From NCBI GenBank assembly GCA_022826725.1, contig JAJDUF010000022.1, positions 186,001-250,000 on the forward strand: 64,000 bases of DNA, written 5' to 3'. A model generated the notes under the pieces. It was not told the origin of the DNA and ran no database searches. It saw nothing but the letters and a program-made list of their open reading frames with translations. Positions 33,690 to 42,047 of the stretch are shown here, in pieces (positions within the stretch are counted from its first letter, which is position 1; every line of letters begins with the position of its first letter). The DNA is from Chloroflexota bacterium (GTDB lineage: Bacteria > Chloroflexota > UBA11872 > UBA12225 > JAJDUF01). Both the position numbers and the translations under genes were made by a program.

Positions 33690-33728
33690 CTCCCCTTCCC
33701 TACCAGGGAAGGGGCCGGGGGTTAGGTC
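33690..33728. repeat. Palindromic repeat, class D
   Basis: A CCCCTTCCCT...AGGGAAGGGG stem with a GCCGGGGGTTAGGTC tail, near-identical to the ones at 30098 and 54731. Confidence 0.7.
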
Positions 33729-33879
33729 CAAACCACTACCCACCCACCAAATGCATCCTGCCATCCAGGTTCCGCCCCAGCCGCGGTCTTGCTCCACCGC
33801 GGCCACGGGTTTCCTCCGCCACTACCTCTCCCGCGCACCCCCGCGCCGCCCGCCGAGAATCGACCCTGCGTAGGCCATT

Positions 33880-33971
33880 CCCCCTCTCCCCGTGGGAGAG
33901 GGCTGGGGTGAGGGCCGCCCCGCCGCCCTTTCGCCCCTCTCCAAATGTTGGAGAGGGGCCGGGGGTGAGGC
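33880..33971. repeat. Two class C palindromic repeats
   Basis: Two stems with different loops (33880-33914 and 33933-33971), each with a GGGGTGAGG tail, lie directly downstream of the enoyl-CoA hydratase gene stop. Confidence 0.65.
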
Positions 33972-33978
33972 CAGCCGC

Positions 33979-34737
33979 CTACCGCCCCCGCCATTGCGGC
34001 GCGCGCTTCTCCTGGAAGGCCGCCAGCCCTTCTTGCGCGTCCGCCGTCGCGCCGACCCGCTCGAAGATCGTCGTCGCCACGTTCAAGCGGTCATGGAGCG
34101 ACAGGTGCAGTCCCCGCACCGTCGCCTCCTTCATTGCCCGCACGGCCAGCGGCGCGTTCTCCAGTATCGTGCCGGCCAGCGCCTCGACTTTCGGGAGCAC
34201 CTCCCCCTCCGGCACCACGTAGTTGACCAGTCCCAGCGACAGGGCCTCGGCTGCCGGCAAGAAATCCCCCGTCAGCAGCAGTTCCAATGCCTGCCCCAGC
34301 GGCACGCGCTGCCCCAGGATGACCGGCCCGCTGATGGACGAAATCCCGCGTTTGGTCTGCGGCCAGCCGAATTGCGCCGTCTCGGCAGCCACTCGTATGT
34401 CCGCGCCCAACGCGATGCCGGCCCCTTGCGCCAGGCAATAGCCGTTCACCGCCGCGATAATCGGCTTCCAAATGTGCTGCACCATGAAGTACAGCTCATC
34501 GGTGCTCCCCGCGCTCGTCTTCCCGCCGCTCCCCATCTCCTCCAAGTCGTGACCCACCGAGAAGGCCCGCCCTGTCCCCGTGACAATGCCCAGCCACACC
34601 TCCGGGTCGTCCCGCAGGTTGGTGAAGGCCTCCCACAAGCCCTCCAGCATCTCCCGGTTCATCGCGTTCAGCTTCTCCGGCCGGTTCATCGTGATTGTCG
34701 CGACCCGCCCCCGCACCTCATACTCCACCAGTCCCAT
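33979..34737 (-). CDS. Enoyl-CoA hydratase/isomerase family protein
   Basis: This 252-residue crotonase-fold protein has the MNRPEKLNAMNREML N-terminus, the oxyanion-hole GRAFSVGHDLEEM and NGYCLAQGAGIALGADIRVAAE segments, and a C-terminal FQEKRAPQWRGR that matches family ends. The position usually holding catalytic Glu in hydratases is not obvious, so isomerase or other crotonase activity is possible. It lies 3 kb from the PaaK-like/MaoC-like genes and may serve the same CoA pathway. Confidence 0.88.
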   Translation of the reverse strand: MGLVEYEVRGRVATITMNRPEKLNAMNREMLEGLWEAFTNLRDDPEVWLGIVTGTGRAFSVGHDLEEMGSGGKTSAGSTDELYFMVQHIWKPIIAAVNGYCLAQGAGIALGADIRVAAETAQFGWPQTKRGISSISGPVILGQRVPLGQALELLLTGDFLPAAEALSLGLVNYVVPEGEVLPKVEALAGTILENAPLAVRAMKEATVRGLHLSLHDRLNVATTIFERVGATADAQEGLAAFQEKRAPQWRGR

Positions 34738-34771
34738 CGCGTCCCTCTCTTTCTACGCCCATTACCACCCC

Positions 34772-34949
34772 GTCATTGCGGCGCAAGCCGCAATCCACGT
34801 CCCCTCGCCACAGCAGCCCAAACCTCCGTCCCCCCGCCGCGCGGGGGGACCGTAGGGGGGCGAGCCTCAACCCTCCGCCGCTCCACCCTTCCCGCCTCAG
34901 CGGGAATCCAGCCCCCCTCTCCCAGGGGGAGAGGGACGGGGTGAGGGCC
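34772..34949. repeat. Cluster of palindromic repeats: class B, E, A and C
   Basis: Class B (34772-34798), class E (34828-34861), class A (34888-34910) and class C (34912-34948), the last two directly abutting. They fill the gap between the crotonase and TIR-like genes. Confidence 0.7.
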
Positions 34950-34980
34950 AGTGGGAAGCATACTCGGCTGTTGCTCCCAA

Positions 34981-35373
34981 CTAACCCCGTATCTCATCCA
35001 GCTTTCTGTTGATGTGCTTCCACTTCCAGGTAATCGGCTCGTCAAGCTGAGGCACACCCTTGTAAGGCCGCCCCTGGGGTACAACCTGAAAAATCGGCTT
35101 ACTCAAGCGACGAGCGATCTTCACTTCCGTCCTGACGCCGGGAGCATTGTGCGTGTCCTGCCCTACGAGCACGGTCACCACATCGCATTCTTTGATTTTA
35201 GACTTCGCCTTTGCCATCCACTCGGCATCAGGATAAGCCTCGTTGAGCGAAAAGTTACGGACGCGGTGCGTAGTGTTGTCTTTGGCCTGTGCGTAGAAGT
35301 TATTCTTGAGATCGCTGTCCCTATCGAACTCGAAGCTCACGAATATACGGAGTGTCCTTCTGCGTGGTGCCAT
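34981..35373 (-). CDS. TIR-like (MTH538/ThsB-type) domain protein, orphan
   Basis: This 130-residue protein matches the MTH538-type TIR-like fold: RIFVSFEFDRDSDLKNNF at the N-terminus, a helix ending EWMAKAKSKIKECDVVTVLVGQDT, then RTEVKIARRLSKPIFQV. In Thoeris systems such proteins (ThsB) sense phage and make a cyclic nucleotide signal for ThsA. No ThsA-like SIR2/SLOG gene lies nearby, so it is an orphan. Its lower GC suggests transfer. Function is inferred from fold resemblance only. Confidence 0.7.
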   Translation of the reverse strand: MAPRRRTLRIFVSFEFDRDSDLKNNFYAQAKDNTTHRVRNFSLNEAYPDAEWMAKAKSKIKECDVVTVLVGQDTHNAPGVRTEVKIARRLSKPIFQVVPQGRPYKGVPQLDEPITWKWKHINRKLDEIRG

Positions 35374-35449
35374 CTTTGCCCTCCCGCTGCCGGCTGCGGT
35401 GCCCCTTAACTATAGGCATACCCGCCGTCACCGCACCTGTAGCCGCACA

Positions 35450-35653
35450 CCCCCTCTCTATCGCTCGGCGATGGAGAGGGGGCTGGGGGGTGAGGCCTGG
35501 ACGGCCGCAGGGTGAAGGCAATACTCAATGACCTACGGCCCGCAATCCGATCCATGCTACGATGAAGCACGGACCTACGCACCCGGCCTCTGGGGCAACT
35601 CTCCCTCTCTCCACCAAGTGGAGAGGGGGCTGGGGGGTGAGGCCTGGACGGCC
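35450..35653. repeat. Two class C repeats sharing an extended tail
   Basis: Class C elements at 35450-35496 and 35600-35642 have different loops but the same tail, continuing into GGCCTGGACGGCC in both. The extended unit was therefore probably duplicated locally. They lie upstream of the ThDP-enzyme gene. Confidence 0.65.
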
Positions 35654-35673
35654 AGCACAAAGGAGAGCACCGG

Positions 35674-37296
35674 ATGGCACGGACAGGTGGTGAGTTGATC
35701 GTTGATGCGCTCGTGCGTGCGGGGGTCCGACACGCCTTCGGCATCGCCGGCGTCCACAACTTGCCCATCTACGATGCCATCCACGACCAAGACACCCTCG
35801 TCAGCTTTGCCACCCGCCACGAGCAAGGCGCGGCCTACATGGCCGACGGCTACGCCCGTGCCTCCGGCCGTCCCGGCGTCGCTCTTGTCACCACCGGCCC
35901 CGGCCTGACCAATACCGTCACGCCGCTCGCCGGCGCCTGGTCCGACTCCGTCCCGCTCCTGGTCATCGGCACCGCCGGCGAGTTGCCGTTGCTGGGCAAG
36001 TACAAGGGCTACCTCCACGAGTTCAAGGACCAGTCCGGCGTGATGGCTGCCGCTGCCGGCTCCCGCCTCGTCACGCGCGTCGCCGATCTGGAGCGCGCGA
36101 CGCTAGAGGAGCTGACGCGGATGCAGACCGGCCGACCACGCCCGACGGCCCTGGAAGTGCCCATTGACGTGTTGGAACAAACAGCCGACGTACCCGCCGC
36201 CCCGCTGCCGCCCATCCCGCATCCAGAGCCGCCGTCCGAAGAATCCGTCGCCCGCACGGCCGAACTCCTGCGCCGAGCCAAGTACCCGCTACTGTTCGCT
36301 GGCGGCGGCGTGGCCCGCGCGGGCGCCAGCGACGTACTGCTCCGGCTGGCCGAGCGGCTGCGCGCCCCGGTGCTCACCACGATCAGCGGCAAGGGCGCCA
36401 TTTCCGATACCAGCCTCTGGTCGGCCGGCTGCACCTGGCGCACCTCCTCCGGCCCAACCGACGGCTACCCGGCCCTCTGGCGTCAAGCCGATGTCGGCTT
36501 GGTGGTCGGCAATCGCTTGACCGGCATGGCCACCCGCGCCTGGCGCCTGCCCCTACCACCCACCCTCGCCCACCTCGACCTCGACGCCAGCGAGATGGGC
36601 AAGAGCTACCCGGTCACTGAGCTACTGGTCGGCGACGCCCGGCTCGGCCTGGAAATGCTGCTGGCTGCCCTGGAAGACGGCGGTAGCGCCAGTCGCTGGG
36701 ACCCCCACGACGTGCGCGCCGCCCGCGATGCCGATGACGATGCCGGCGAGCAGCGTTGCCCCGAGGCGCTCCAACTGGTGCGGGCGCTGCGGGCCGGCCT
36801 GCCCCCGGCGGGCATCCTGGCCTGCGATCAAGCCATCGCCTGCTACTGGTGCGTTCGCCACTTCCCCACGCTCGCCCCGCGTCGCTTCCTCTATCCCGCC
36901 GGCTCGGCCTCGCTCGGTTTCGGCCTGCCGGTCGGCATTGGCGCCCAGGTCGCCCAGCCCAACACGCCGGTCGCCGTGCTCGCCGGCGACGGCGGCTTGC
37001 TCTTCACGCTGCAAGAGTTGGCCACCGCGGTGCAGTACGAGCTACCCATCGCCGTGATCGTCGTCAACGACAACGCTTACGGGATGATTAAGGCGGCCCA
37101 GCAGCGCCGCAACGGCAAGGTCCTCGACACCGACCTCCGCAACCCCGATTTCGTCGCGCTCGGTCGGGCGTTCGGTGCCCACACCGAGCGGCTGTCCCGC
37201 ATTGACGAGCTACCCGGCGCCATGACCGCCGCCTTCCGGCGTTCCGGCCCAACGCTGCTGGAGCTACAGTTGGCCCTAGCCCCACCATTCCACTAG
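35674..37296 (+). CDS. Thiamine-diphosphate-dependent enzyme (acetolactate synthase/benzoylformate decarboxylase-like)
   Basis: This 540-residue protein has the three-domain ThDP fold. Catalytic Glu50 lies in RHEQGAAYMADGYARASG, with the TTGPGLTN loop after it, a central Rossmann-like domain, and the ThDP-Mg motif GDGG (438-441) ... NDN (465-467). It resembles catabolic or unassigned members rather than a true IlvB, and no small subunit gene is adjacent. The substrate is unknown, but decarboxylation or carboligation of a 2-oxo acid is expected. Confidence 0.85.
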   Translation: MARTGGELIVDALVRAGVRHAFGIAGVHNLPIYDAIHDQDTLVSFATRHEQGAAYMADGYARASGRPGVALVTTGPGLTNTVTPLAGAWSDSVPLLVIGTAGELPLLGKYKGYLHEFKDQSGVMAAAAGSRLVTRVADLERATLEELTRMQTGRPRPTALEVPIDVLEQTADVPAAPLPPIPHPEPPSEESVARTAELLRRAKYPLLFAGGGVARAGASDVLLRLAERLRAPVLTTISGKGAISDTSLWSAGCTWRTSSGPTDGYPALWRQADVGLVVGNRLTGMATRAWRLPLPPTLAHLDLDASEMGKSYPVTELLVGDARLGLEMLLAALEDGGSASRWDPHDVRAARDADDDAGEQRCPEALQLVRALRAGLPPAGILACDQAIACYWCVRHFPTLAPRRFLYPAGSASLGFGLPVGIGAQVAQPNTPVAVLAGDGGLLFTLQELATAVQYELPIAVIVVNDNAYGMIKAAQQRRNGKVLDTDLRNPDFVALGRAFGAHTERLSRIDELPGAMTAAFRRSGPTLLELQLALAPPFH

Positions 37297-37313
37297 GAGA
37301 CTTGTGCGTAACC

Positions 37314-37415
37314 CGTCATTCCCGCGAAAGGAGACCTTTGCATAGCTCGTTATTCCCGCGCAAGCGGGAAGCCACCCCCTCTCCACCAAGTGGAGAGGGG
37401 GCCGGGGGGTGAGGC
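37314..37415. repeat. Composite palindromic repeats: broken class A, class A, class C
   Basis: A half class A element is interrupted at 37329, followed by a complete class A (centre about 37360) abutting a class C repeat (37376-37415). It lies between the ThDP-enzyme and GTPase genes. Confidence 0.65.
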
Positions 37416-37439
37416 AAAGAGCCAAAGCAAGCAACCACC

Positions 37440-38750
37440 ATGTCTACCAAGTACCCCAAGCGGCTCGACGACCTGCGCCGCCTGCTGGATGCGGTCGGCT
37501 GGGAAGAGTTGCGTGCCGAGTTCGCCGCCGACGCGCCGCCCCGTCTCGCCATCGTCGGGCCGGTGAACGCGGGCAAGTCCACCCTATTCAATGCCATTGC
37601 CGGCGCCGAGCGCTCCGCGGTCTCGCCGCTGCCAGGCACGACCACGGCCGCCGTCGAAGAGCTTGTCGGCCCCCTCCGTCTGGTAGACACGCCGGGCGCC
37701 GGTGAGCCGGGCGACGACGCGCGTTGGGGCGCCGCGTGGCAGCAAGTCGTCGCGGCCAGCGGCGTAGTCTTGGTACTCGATGCAGCGGCCGGCCTGCGCC
37801 AAGCGGACGTGGCCCTCTGGCAGGCGATTGCCGCCCTCGACTCCCCGGCGCTGATCACCTTGAATAAGATTGACCTGCTGGGTGCCGCCGACCTCACCGC
37901 CGCCGTCTCCTACGTCGAGCAACAGCTAGGTACGAGGGTCATCCCGATCTCGGCCGCGCGCGGCACCAACGTCGCCGAGCTACTGATGCCCGCCCTCCTC
38001 GACCTGGAGCCGACCGTCACCGTGGCGCTTGGTCGCGCGCTGCCCGGCTTTCGCCGCACGGCCGCCGAGCGCATCGTCCGCGAAGCCGCCGGGCTGGCCG
38101 CCGCGGCCGGCGCCGAGCCGGTCCCGTTCGTGGACATTCCCCTCGTGCTGGCGGCGCAGATACGCATGGTGCTCCGCGTCGCCGCCATCTACGGCGAGAC
38201 CCTCGACGCGGAGCGGGCCAAGGAGATCATCGGCGCGGTCATGGGCGGGATGCTGGTCCGCACGGCGGCCCGACAGATCGCCCGCCTGGTGCCGGTCGTC
38301 GGTTGGGCCGCGGCCGGCGGTGTCGCCGCTGCCGGCACCTATGCGCTCGGCCGCGTCACGATTGAATACTATGCCAGCGGCAAGACGCTCGGCCAGCGCC
38401 AGCTACGCGACTTGTACCACCGGATACTACGGCAGCCACCGCCATCCGACCTCGTCCCCGACAAGGCGCAGGTCCGGCGCCAGCTACGCGATCTGTACCG
38501 CTGGATGCGCCGCCAGCCTCCGGCCGACCTCGCCGCCGAGCCGACGCCGGACGACCCACCGGACGACCAGGCCGCCCCCCCGGCACCGGCCGATCCATCG
38601 CCCGACCACGCCGACCAGCCGGCGCCAGCGGAAGCACCCTCCATGCCCCGTCGGTCGTTCGGTGGCCGGCGCATGCGCTCCCTATACCGCCGTGTGCGCC
38701 GCAAGCTGCCCTCAGCCGACCTCACTGATCCCCCCGAATGGACCAGGTAG
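37440..38750 (+). CDS. Era-like GTPase with membrane-associated C-terminal region (DUF697-like)
   Basis: This 436-residue protein has a GTPase domain with P-loop GPVNAGKST (40-48), G2 Thr in GTTTAAV, DTPG (83-86) and NKID (142-145). A hydrophobic helical region (about 240-315) resembles DUF697. The last 120 residues hold three repeats of (R)QLRDLYxxxxRQPP type, separated by Pro/Asp-rich linkers. Such GTPases act at membranes, but the role is unknown. The repeats are not a known part of the family. Confidence 0.75.
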   Translation: MSTKYPKRLDDLRRLLDAVGWEELRAEFAADAPPRLAIVGPVNAGKSTLFNAIAGAERSAVSPLPGTTTAAVEELVGPLRLVDTPGAGEPGDDARWGAAWQQVVAASGVVLVLDAAAGLRQADVALWQAIAALDSPALITLNKIDLLGAADLTAAVSYVEQQLGTRVIPISAARGTNVAELLMPALLDLEPTVTVALGRALPGFRRTAAERIVREAAGLAAAAGAEPVPFVDIPLVLAAQIRMVLRVAAIYGETLDAERAKEIIGAVMGGMLVRTAARQIARLVPVVGWAAAGGVAAAGTYALGRVTIEYYASGKTLGQRQLRDLYHRILRQPPPSDLVPDKAQVRRQLRDLYRWMRRQPPADLAAEPTPDDPPDDQAAPPAPADPSPDHADQPAPAEAPSMPRRSFGGRRMRSLYRRVRRKLPSADLTDPPEWTR

Positions 38751-38760
38751 CCGCTCCACC

Positions 38761-38827
38761 GTCATTCCCGCGAAAGCGGGAATCCAGCCCCCCTTCCCTG
38801 CCAGGGAAGGGGCCGGGGGGTGAGGCC
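38761..38827. repeat. Composite palindromic repeats: class A + class D/C hybrid
   Basis: A class A inverted repeat abuts a CCCTTCCCTGCCAGGGAAGGGG stem with a GGGGTGAGG tail (class D stem with a class C tail). Confidence 0.65.
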
Positions 38828-38941
38828 CACATCCCCCACTAGCCGCACCGATTCACCTCGGTTAGACTGTGTGGCAGTGCGCGCCCGGCGCGTCACCGCA
38901 GACGAGAGTCCAAAGTATCGAACAGAGAGGGGAGCAGAAGC

Positions 38942-39877
38942 ATGAAACTGGTCACATTTTCTGGAGCAGCGGGCGGCAACCGCGTCGGTGTGCCGCATGG
39001 CGATACCATCATTGATCTGGCCGCGGCCGGCGAAGCCGCCGGTCTCGGCGCGGATGCCCTTCACCAGCTCCACAGCGTCAAAGCGCTGTTGGGTGCCGGC
39101 GTCGCCGGCCACGCGGCCGCGCAGCAGGCGCTCGACTTTGCCGCCGGCCGGAGCGGTGCCTGGGCGGTGCCGGCGTCCGAAGCGTCCCTACTGGCGCCTA
39201 TCCCGTGCCCCGACAAGATTTTCCTCCTCGCCGGTAACTACATGTCGCACCGCGAGGAAGGCGAGACCGGGCCGGTCGAGGTCGCAGCCGTGCCCGAGGT
39301 CTTTATGAAGCCGGTCACGTCGGTCATCGGCCCGGAGGACGCCATCCTCCTGCCCGGACCGATCTGCAATACGGTGGACTACGAAGGCGAATTGGGCGTC
39401 GTCATCGGCAAGACCGCCCGCAACGTCAGCAAAGCGGACGCCCTTTCCTATGTCGGCGGCTATGTGAACTTCAACGACGTATCCGGCCGTGAGCTGGACC
39501 CGGGGATCGAGCGCGAAGAAACCGCCCGGAGCGGCTTCTTCGACTGGCTGATCGGCAAGTGGTTCGATACTTTCGCGGCGATGGGTCCCTACCTCGTCAC
39601 GGCGGACGAGATTGCCGATCCGCAGGACCTCATGCTCGAAACCCGCGTCAACGGCCAGCGCCGGCAGTACGGCACCACCGCCGACATGATCTTCTACATC
39701 GCCGATACCATCGAATGGATCAGCAAGTTCATCACCCTCGCGCCCGGCGATGTCATCGCTACCGGTACCCCGGCCGGCGTCGGCTCGGTGCAAGAGGTGT
39801 ACCTCCAGGCCGGCGACGTGGTGGACGTTGAGATCACCGGCCTCGGCACATTGAGCAACACCGTCGCCGCCTCCTGA
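38942..39877 (+). CDS. Fumarylacetoacetate hydrolase-family protein
   Basis: This 311-residue protein has a family N-terminal domain and then the FAH core: LLAGNYMSHREEG, VFMKPVTSVIGPED, the metal-binding DYEGELGVVIG (two Glu) and a later Asp in FNDVSGRELDPG, KWFDTFAAMGPYLVT and IATGTPAGVGS. Members hydrolyse C-C bonds or decarboxylate/isomerise 2-oxo acids (for example 2-keto-3-deoxy-sugar acid derivatives). A ribosome site GAGGGGAG precedes ATG. The substrate is unknown. Confidence 0.9.
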   Translation: MKLVTFSGAAGGNRVGVPHGDTIIDLAAAGEAAGLGADALHQLHSVKALLGAGVAGHAAAQQALDFAAGRSGAWAVPASEASLLAPIPCPDKIFLLAGNYMSHREEGETGPVEVAAVPEVFMKPVTSVIGPEDAILLPGPICNTVDYEGELGVVIGKTARNVSKADALSYVGGYVNFNDVSGRELDPGIEREETARSGFFDWLIGKWFDTFAAMGPYLVTADEIADPQDLMLETRVNGQRRQYGTTADMIFYIADTIEWISKFITLAPGDVIATGTPAGVGSVQEVYLQAGDVVDVEITGLGTLSNTVAAS

Positions 39878-39898
39878 CCGCCACCGTTATCCACCTCA

Positions 39899-39943
39899 CT
39901 CCCCCTCTCCATCATGGTGGAGAGGGGGCCGGGGGGTGAGGCC
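39899..39943. repeat. Palindromic repeat, class C
   Basis: A complete stem with an ATCATGGT loop and the GGCCGGGGGGTGAGGC tail, located between the convergent FAH-family and MFS genes, where it might also serve as a bidirectional transcription stop. Confidence 0.7.
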
Positions 39944-39960
39944 TGCGCCCCCAACCTCAC

Positions 39961-41163
39961 TCACGCCCCGGCGCCAATGCGCCGCCCGTGCCCCGTTGCC
40001 GCCGAGGCGCCCACCCGGTCGAGCCGGCGCATGGCCGCCGCCAGCAGTATGGTCAGCACCACGGCGCTCACCGGAAACACCACGATCACTTGCAGCGCCG
40101 TGAGTAAGCCCCAATGCTCGGCGATCAGCCCGATCAGCGGAACGACCAGCCCGCCGACGCCGAACGCAAACCCCACCATCATGCCGCTCGCCAACCCCAC
40201 GTTCTCCGGCCACAGGTCCTGCGCCATCACGACGGTCACGGCGAACGACGACACCAGGAAGAATCCGGCGAGCGACAGCGCCGTTGCGGCCACGACGCCC
40301 TGACTGTTGAGGAAGATCAGCAGCGCCGGGATCATCAACGCGAGCGTTACTGCCAGCACCCGCAGGCGACCCACCCGGTCGGAAAGCGGCCCGCCTAGCA
40401 AGGTGCCGATGGCGCCGCTGACCAGCAGCAGCGTGAGCATCTGGCTCGCCGTCGTTGCGGATGCGCCGACAACGTCAATGTAGTACAGCGGGATGAAGGT
40501 GTTCAGACTGACGGTGGCGGCCGAGCGCAAGATCACCACCAGCGTCAGCAGGCTCATCGGTGCCAGCCGTGCCCGCAGCGGCGCCGCCAAGCCGCCACCG
40601 AAGCGGCGCAGCGATACCGGCTGTTGCCGGGGCACGCGCCACCAGATGAGGCCGGCGACGACAAGACCTGGTACGGCGATCCCGAGCGTGCCCGGCTCAT
40701 CAAACCTCAGCACCAGCGCCGTCGCCAACAGCGGGCCGATGGCGCCGCCGAGCAGCCCTCCGACGCTGAACACCGATGTCGCCGTGCCCCGCCGCGCTCC
40801 ACTGTGCTGGCTGGCCAGACGGTAGCCCAGCGGATGGAAGGCAGCGACACCCACCCCGGCCAGCGCGATCAGCAAAAGCAGGCCACCATAGCCGGTTGCG
40901 AACCCGGTCAGCCCCACCATCACGCCCGCTGCGATGCAGCCGAACGGCAGCAGCAGCCGGCCGGGGATACGATCGGTGATTAGACCGATGAGCGGCTGCG
41001 TGACCGACGCGGTGAATTGGAAGACGCCGTTCAGAAAACCGAGACTGCCGTAACTGAGGCCGAAGCTCCGCTGGAAGAACGGCAGCAGCGCCGGGATGGC
41101 CCCGGCGCTCAGGTCCGTCGCAAGATGGCCGAGGCTGAGGAGGGCCAGGATAGAGGGGTTCAA
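39961..41163 (-). CDS. MFS transporter (fosmidomycin-resistance/Fsr-like)
   Basis: This 400-residue protein has 12 predicted transmembrane segments in two halves of six. The N-terminus LGHLATDLSAGAIPALLPFF resembles Fsr-type efflux proteins, and MFS motif A-like loops are seen (LITDRIPGRLLL and GGPLSDRVGRLRVL). It likely exports a small molecule by proton antiport. The basic C-terminus ends in the cytoplasm. It is convergent with the FAH-family gene. Confidence 0.85.
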   Translation of the reverse strand: MNPSILALLSLGHLATDLSAGAIPALLPFFQRSFGLSYGSLGFLNGVFQFTASVTQPLIGLITDRIPGRLLLPFGCIAAGVMVGLTGFATGYGGLLLLIALAGVGVAAFHPLGYRLASQHSGARRGTATSVFSVGGLLGGAIGPLLATALVLRFDEPGTLGIAVPGLVVAGLIWWRVPRQQPVSLRRFGGGLAAPLRARLAPMSLLTLVVILRSAATVSLNTFIPLYYIDVVGASATTASQMLTLLLVSGAIGTLLGGPLSDRVGRLRVLAVTLALMIPALLIFLNSQGVVAATALSLAGFFLVSSFAVTVVMAQDLWPENVGLASGMMVGFAFGVGGLVVPLIGLIAEHWGLLTALQVIVVFPVSAVVLTILLAAAMRRLDRVGASAATGHGRRIGAGA

Positions 41164-41363
41164 GAGCTACAGCCCTGCACCACGGAGTAGCGACTCACGT
41201 CATCACCAACGGCGCGAACTACCACCATACACGACACGGTGCGGTTGTCTGCGGGCGTGCGTGGACGGCAGGTGCCAACGCCTCGGGCGGCAGTGGGACG
41301 CGCTATGCGGCCGGCAAGACGCAGATGCATCTCACGCGCCGATCACGGTGAGCAGCCGGACCG

Positions 41364-41648
41364 CTACTCGCTGTCGCTCTCCGCGTCCTCCGGCTTGATG
41401 GGATTCCCTTCCAAATCATACTTCGGATCGGGAATGGTCAACTGGGTGCCGGGGTAAATATCCCCTTCCGCATCCTCCAGGATACGGGAATTGCGCCGGT
41501 AGAGCCGCTCCCACTGCGTTTCATTGCCGTAGAACTTCCGTGCGATGCTCCGGAGAGTCTCGCCGGAGCCGGTGCTGTAGGTGATCGGCGGTGTTTCGGG
41601 CGCCGCCTCCTCTTTGCTCCCCCCAAACAGCCAGTCTAAGATGCCCAT
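41364..41648 (-). CDS. LysM-domain protein, cytoplasmic-type
   Basis: This 94-residue protein starts MGILDWLFGG and has one LysM motif at residues 24-73 (GETLRSIARKFYGNETQWERLYRRN...GTQLTIP). The tail is acidic. There is no signal peptide, as in the LysM/YgaU-like small proteins of unknown role. A good promoter lies 100 bp upstream (41756-41784). Confidence 0.8.
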   Translation of the reverse strand: MGILDWLFGGSKEEAAPETPPITYSTGSGETLRSIARKFYGNETQWERLYRRNSRILEDAEGDIYPGTQLTIPDPKYDLEGNPIKPEDAESDSE

Positions 41649-42047
41649 ACTCCCCCTCCTGCGCTATGGAAAACCCCTGCGTTCCGTCGGATCGAGCGCC
41701 GGCCTGTCCTGCGGCCGGATGCGTGCCCGGCGCACATGCGGCCCACCGCGCCGCGATTATAGCAATGAGTTGTGCATGGTACAATCACCCGCAGCTTGAC
41801 CGGCCGGTTATCGGTCCCAAGCTGTTATAAACTCAAAGATCGGCATGCCTCGCCGGGGCATGGCGCAGCGGCCAATGAGCGCCGCCACCGGCCTCGTTCC
41901 GTTGTGCCTCCCTCAGCGCCAGCCACGGCTCGCTGCCATTGATCGCTCGTTCTGCGCCACACCAGCCGAAATGGATTGTGCGGCGCGCCTACGGTGCCTC
42001 GACCAACTTGAGCGGTGCCGAAATGCGTTTGTCCGAATGGAGAGCAG
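41649..42047. other. Divergent intergenic region, 399 bp
   Basis: The region lies between the LysM gene and a glycosyltransferase gene. Apart from a probable minus-strand promoter (41756-41784), with a weaker + strand promoter overlapping it, no gene or repeat family member is recognised. Confidence 0.4.
41756..41784 (-). promoter_or_regulatory. Promoter of the LysM gene, overlapping a weaker opposite promoter
   Basis: On the minus strand a TTGTAC hexamer (41779-41784) is 17 bp from a perfect TATAAT (41756-41761). On the + strand the same segment offers TTATAG (41757-41762), 17 bp, TACAAT (41780-41785). The two would be face-to-face and mutually exclusive. Confidence 0.5.

Larger units (their letters stand above)
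32938..33978. other. 1-kb interval without a recognised gene; contains a 75-bp tandem repeat and palindromic repeats
   Basis: The interval holds a degenerate tandem array (33189-33500), a class D repeat (33690-33728) and two class C repeats (33880-33971). Frames are open on both strands across the array (33100-33873 + and 33169-33654 -), as expected for a repeat of exactly 75 bp in GC-rich DNA. Neither product resembles a known family. Confidence 0.5.
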
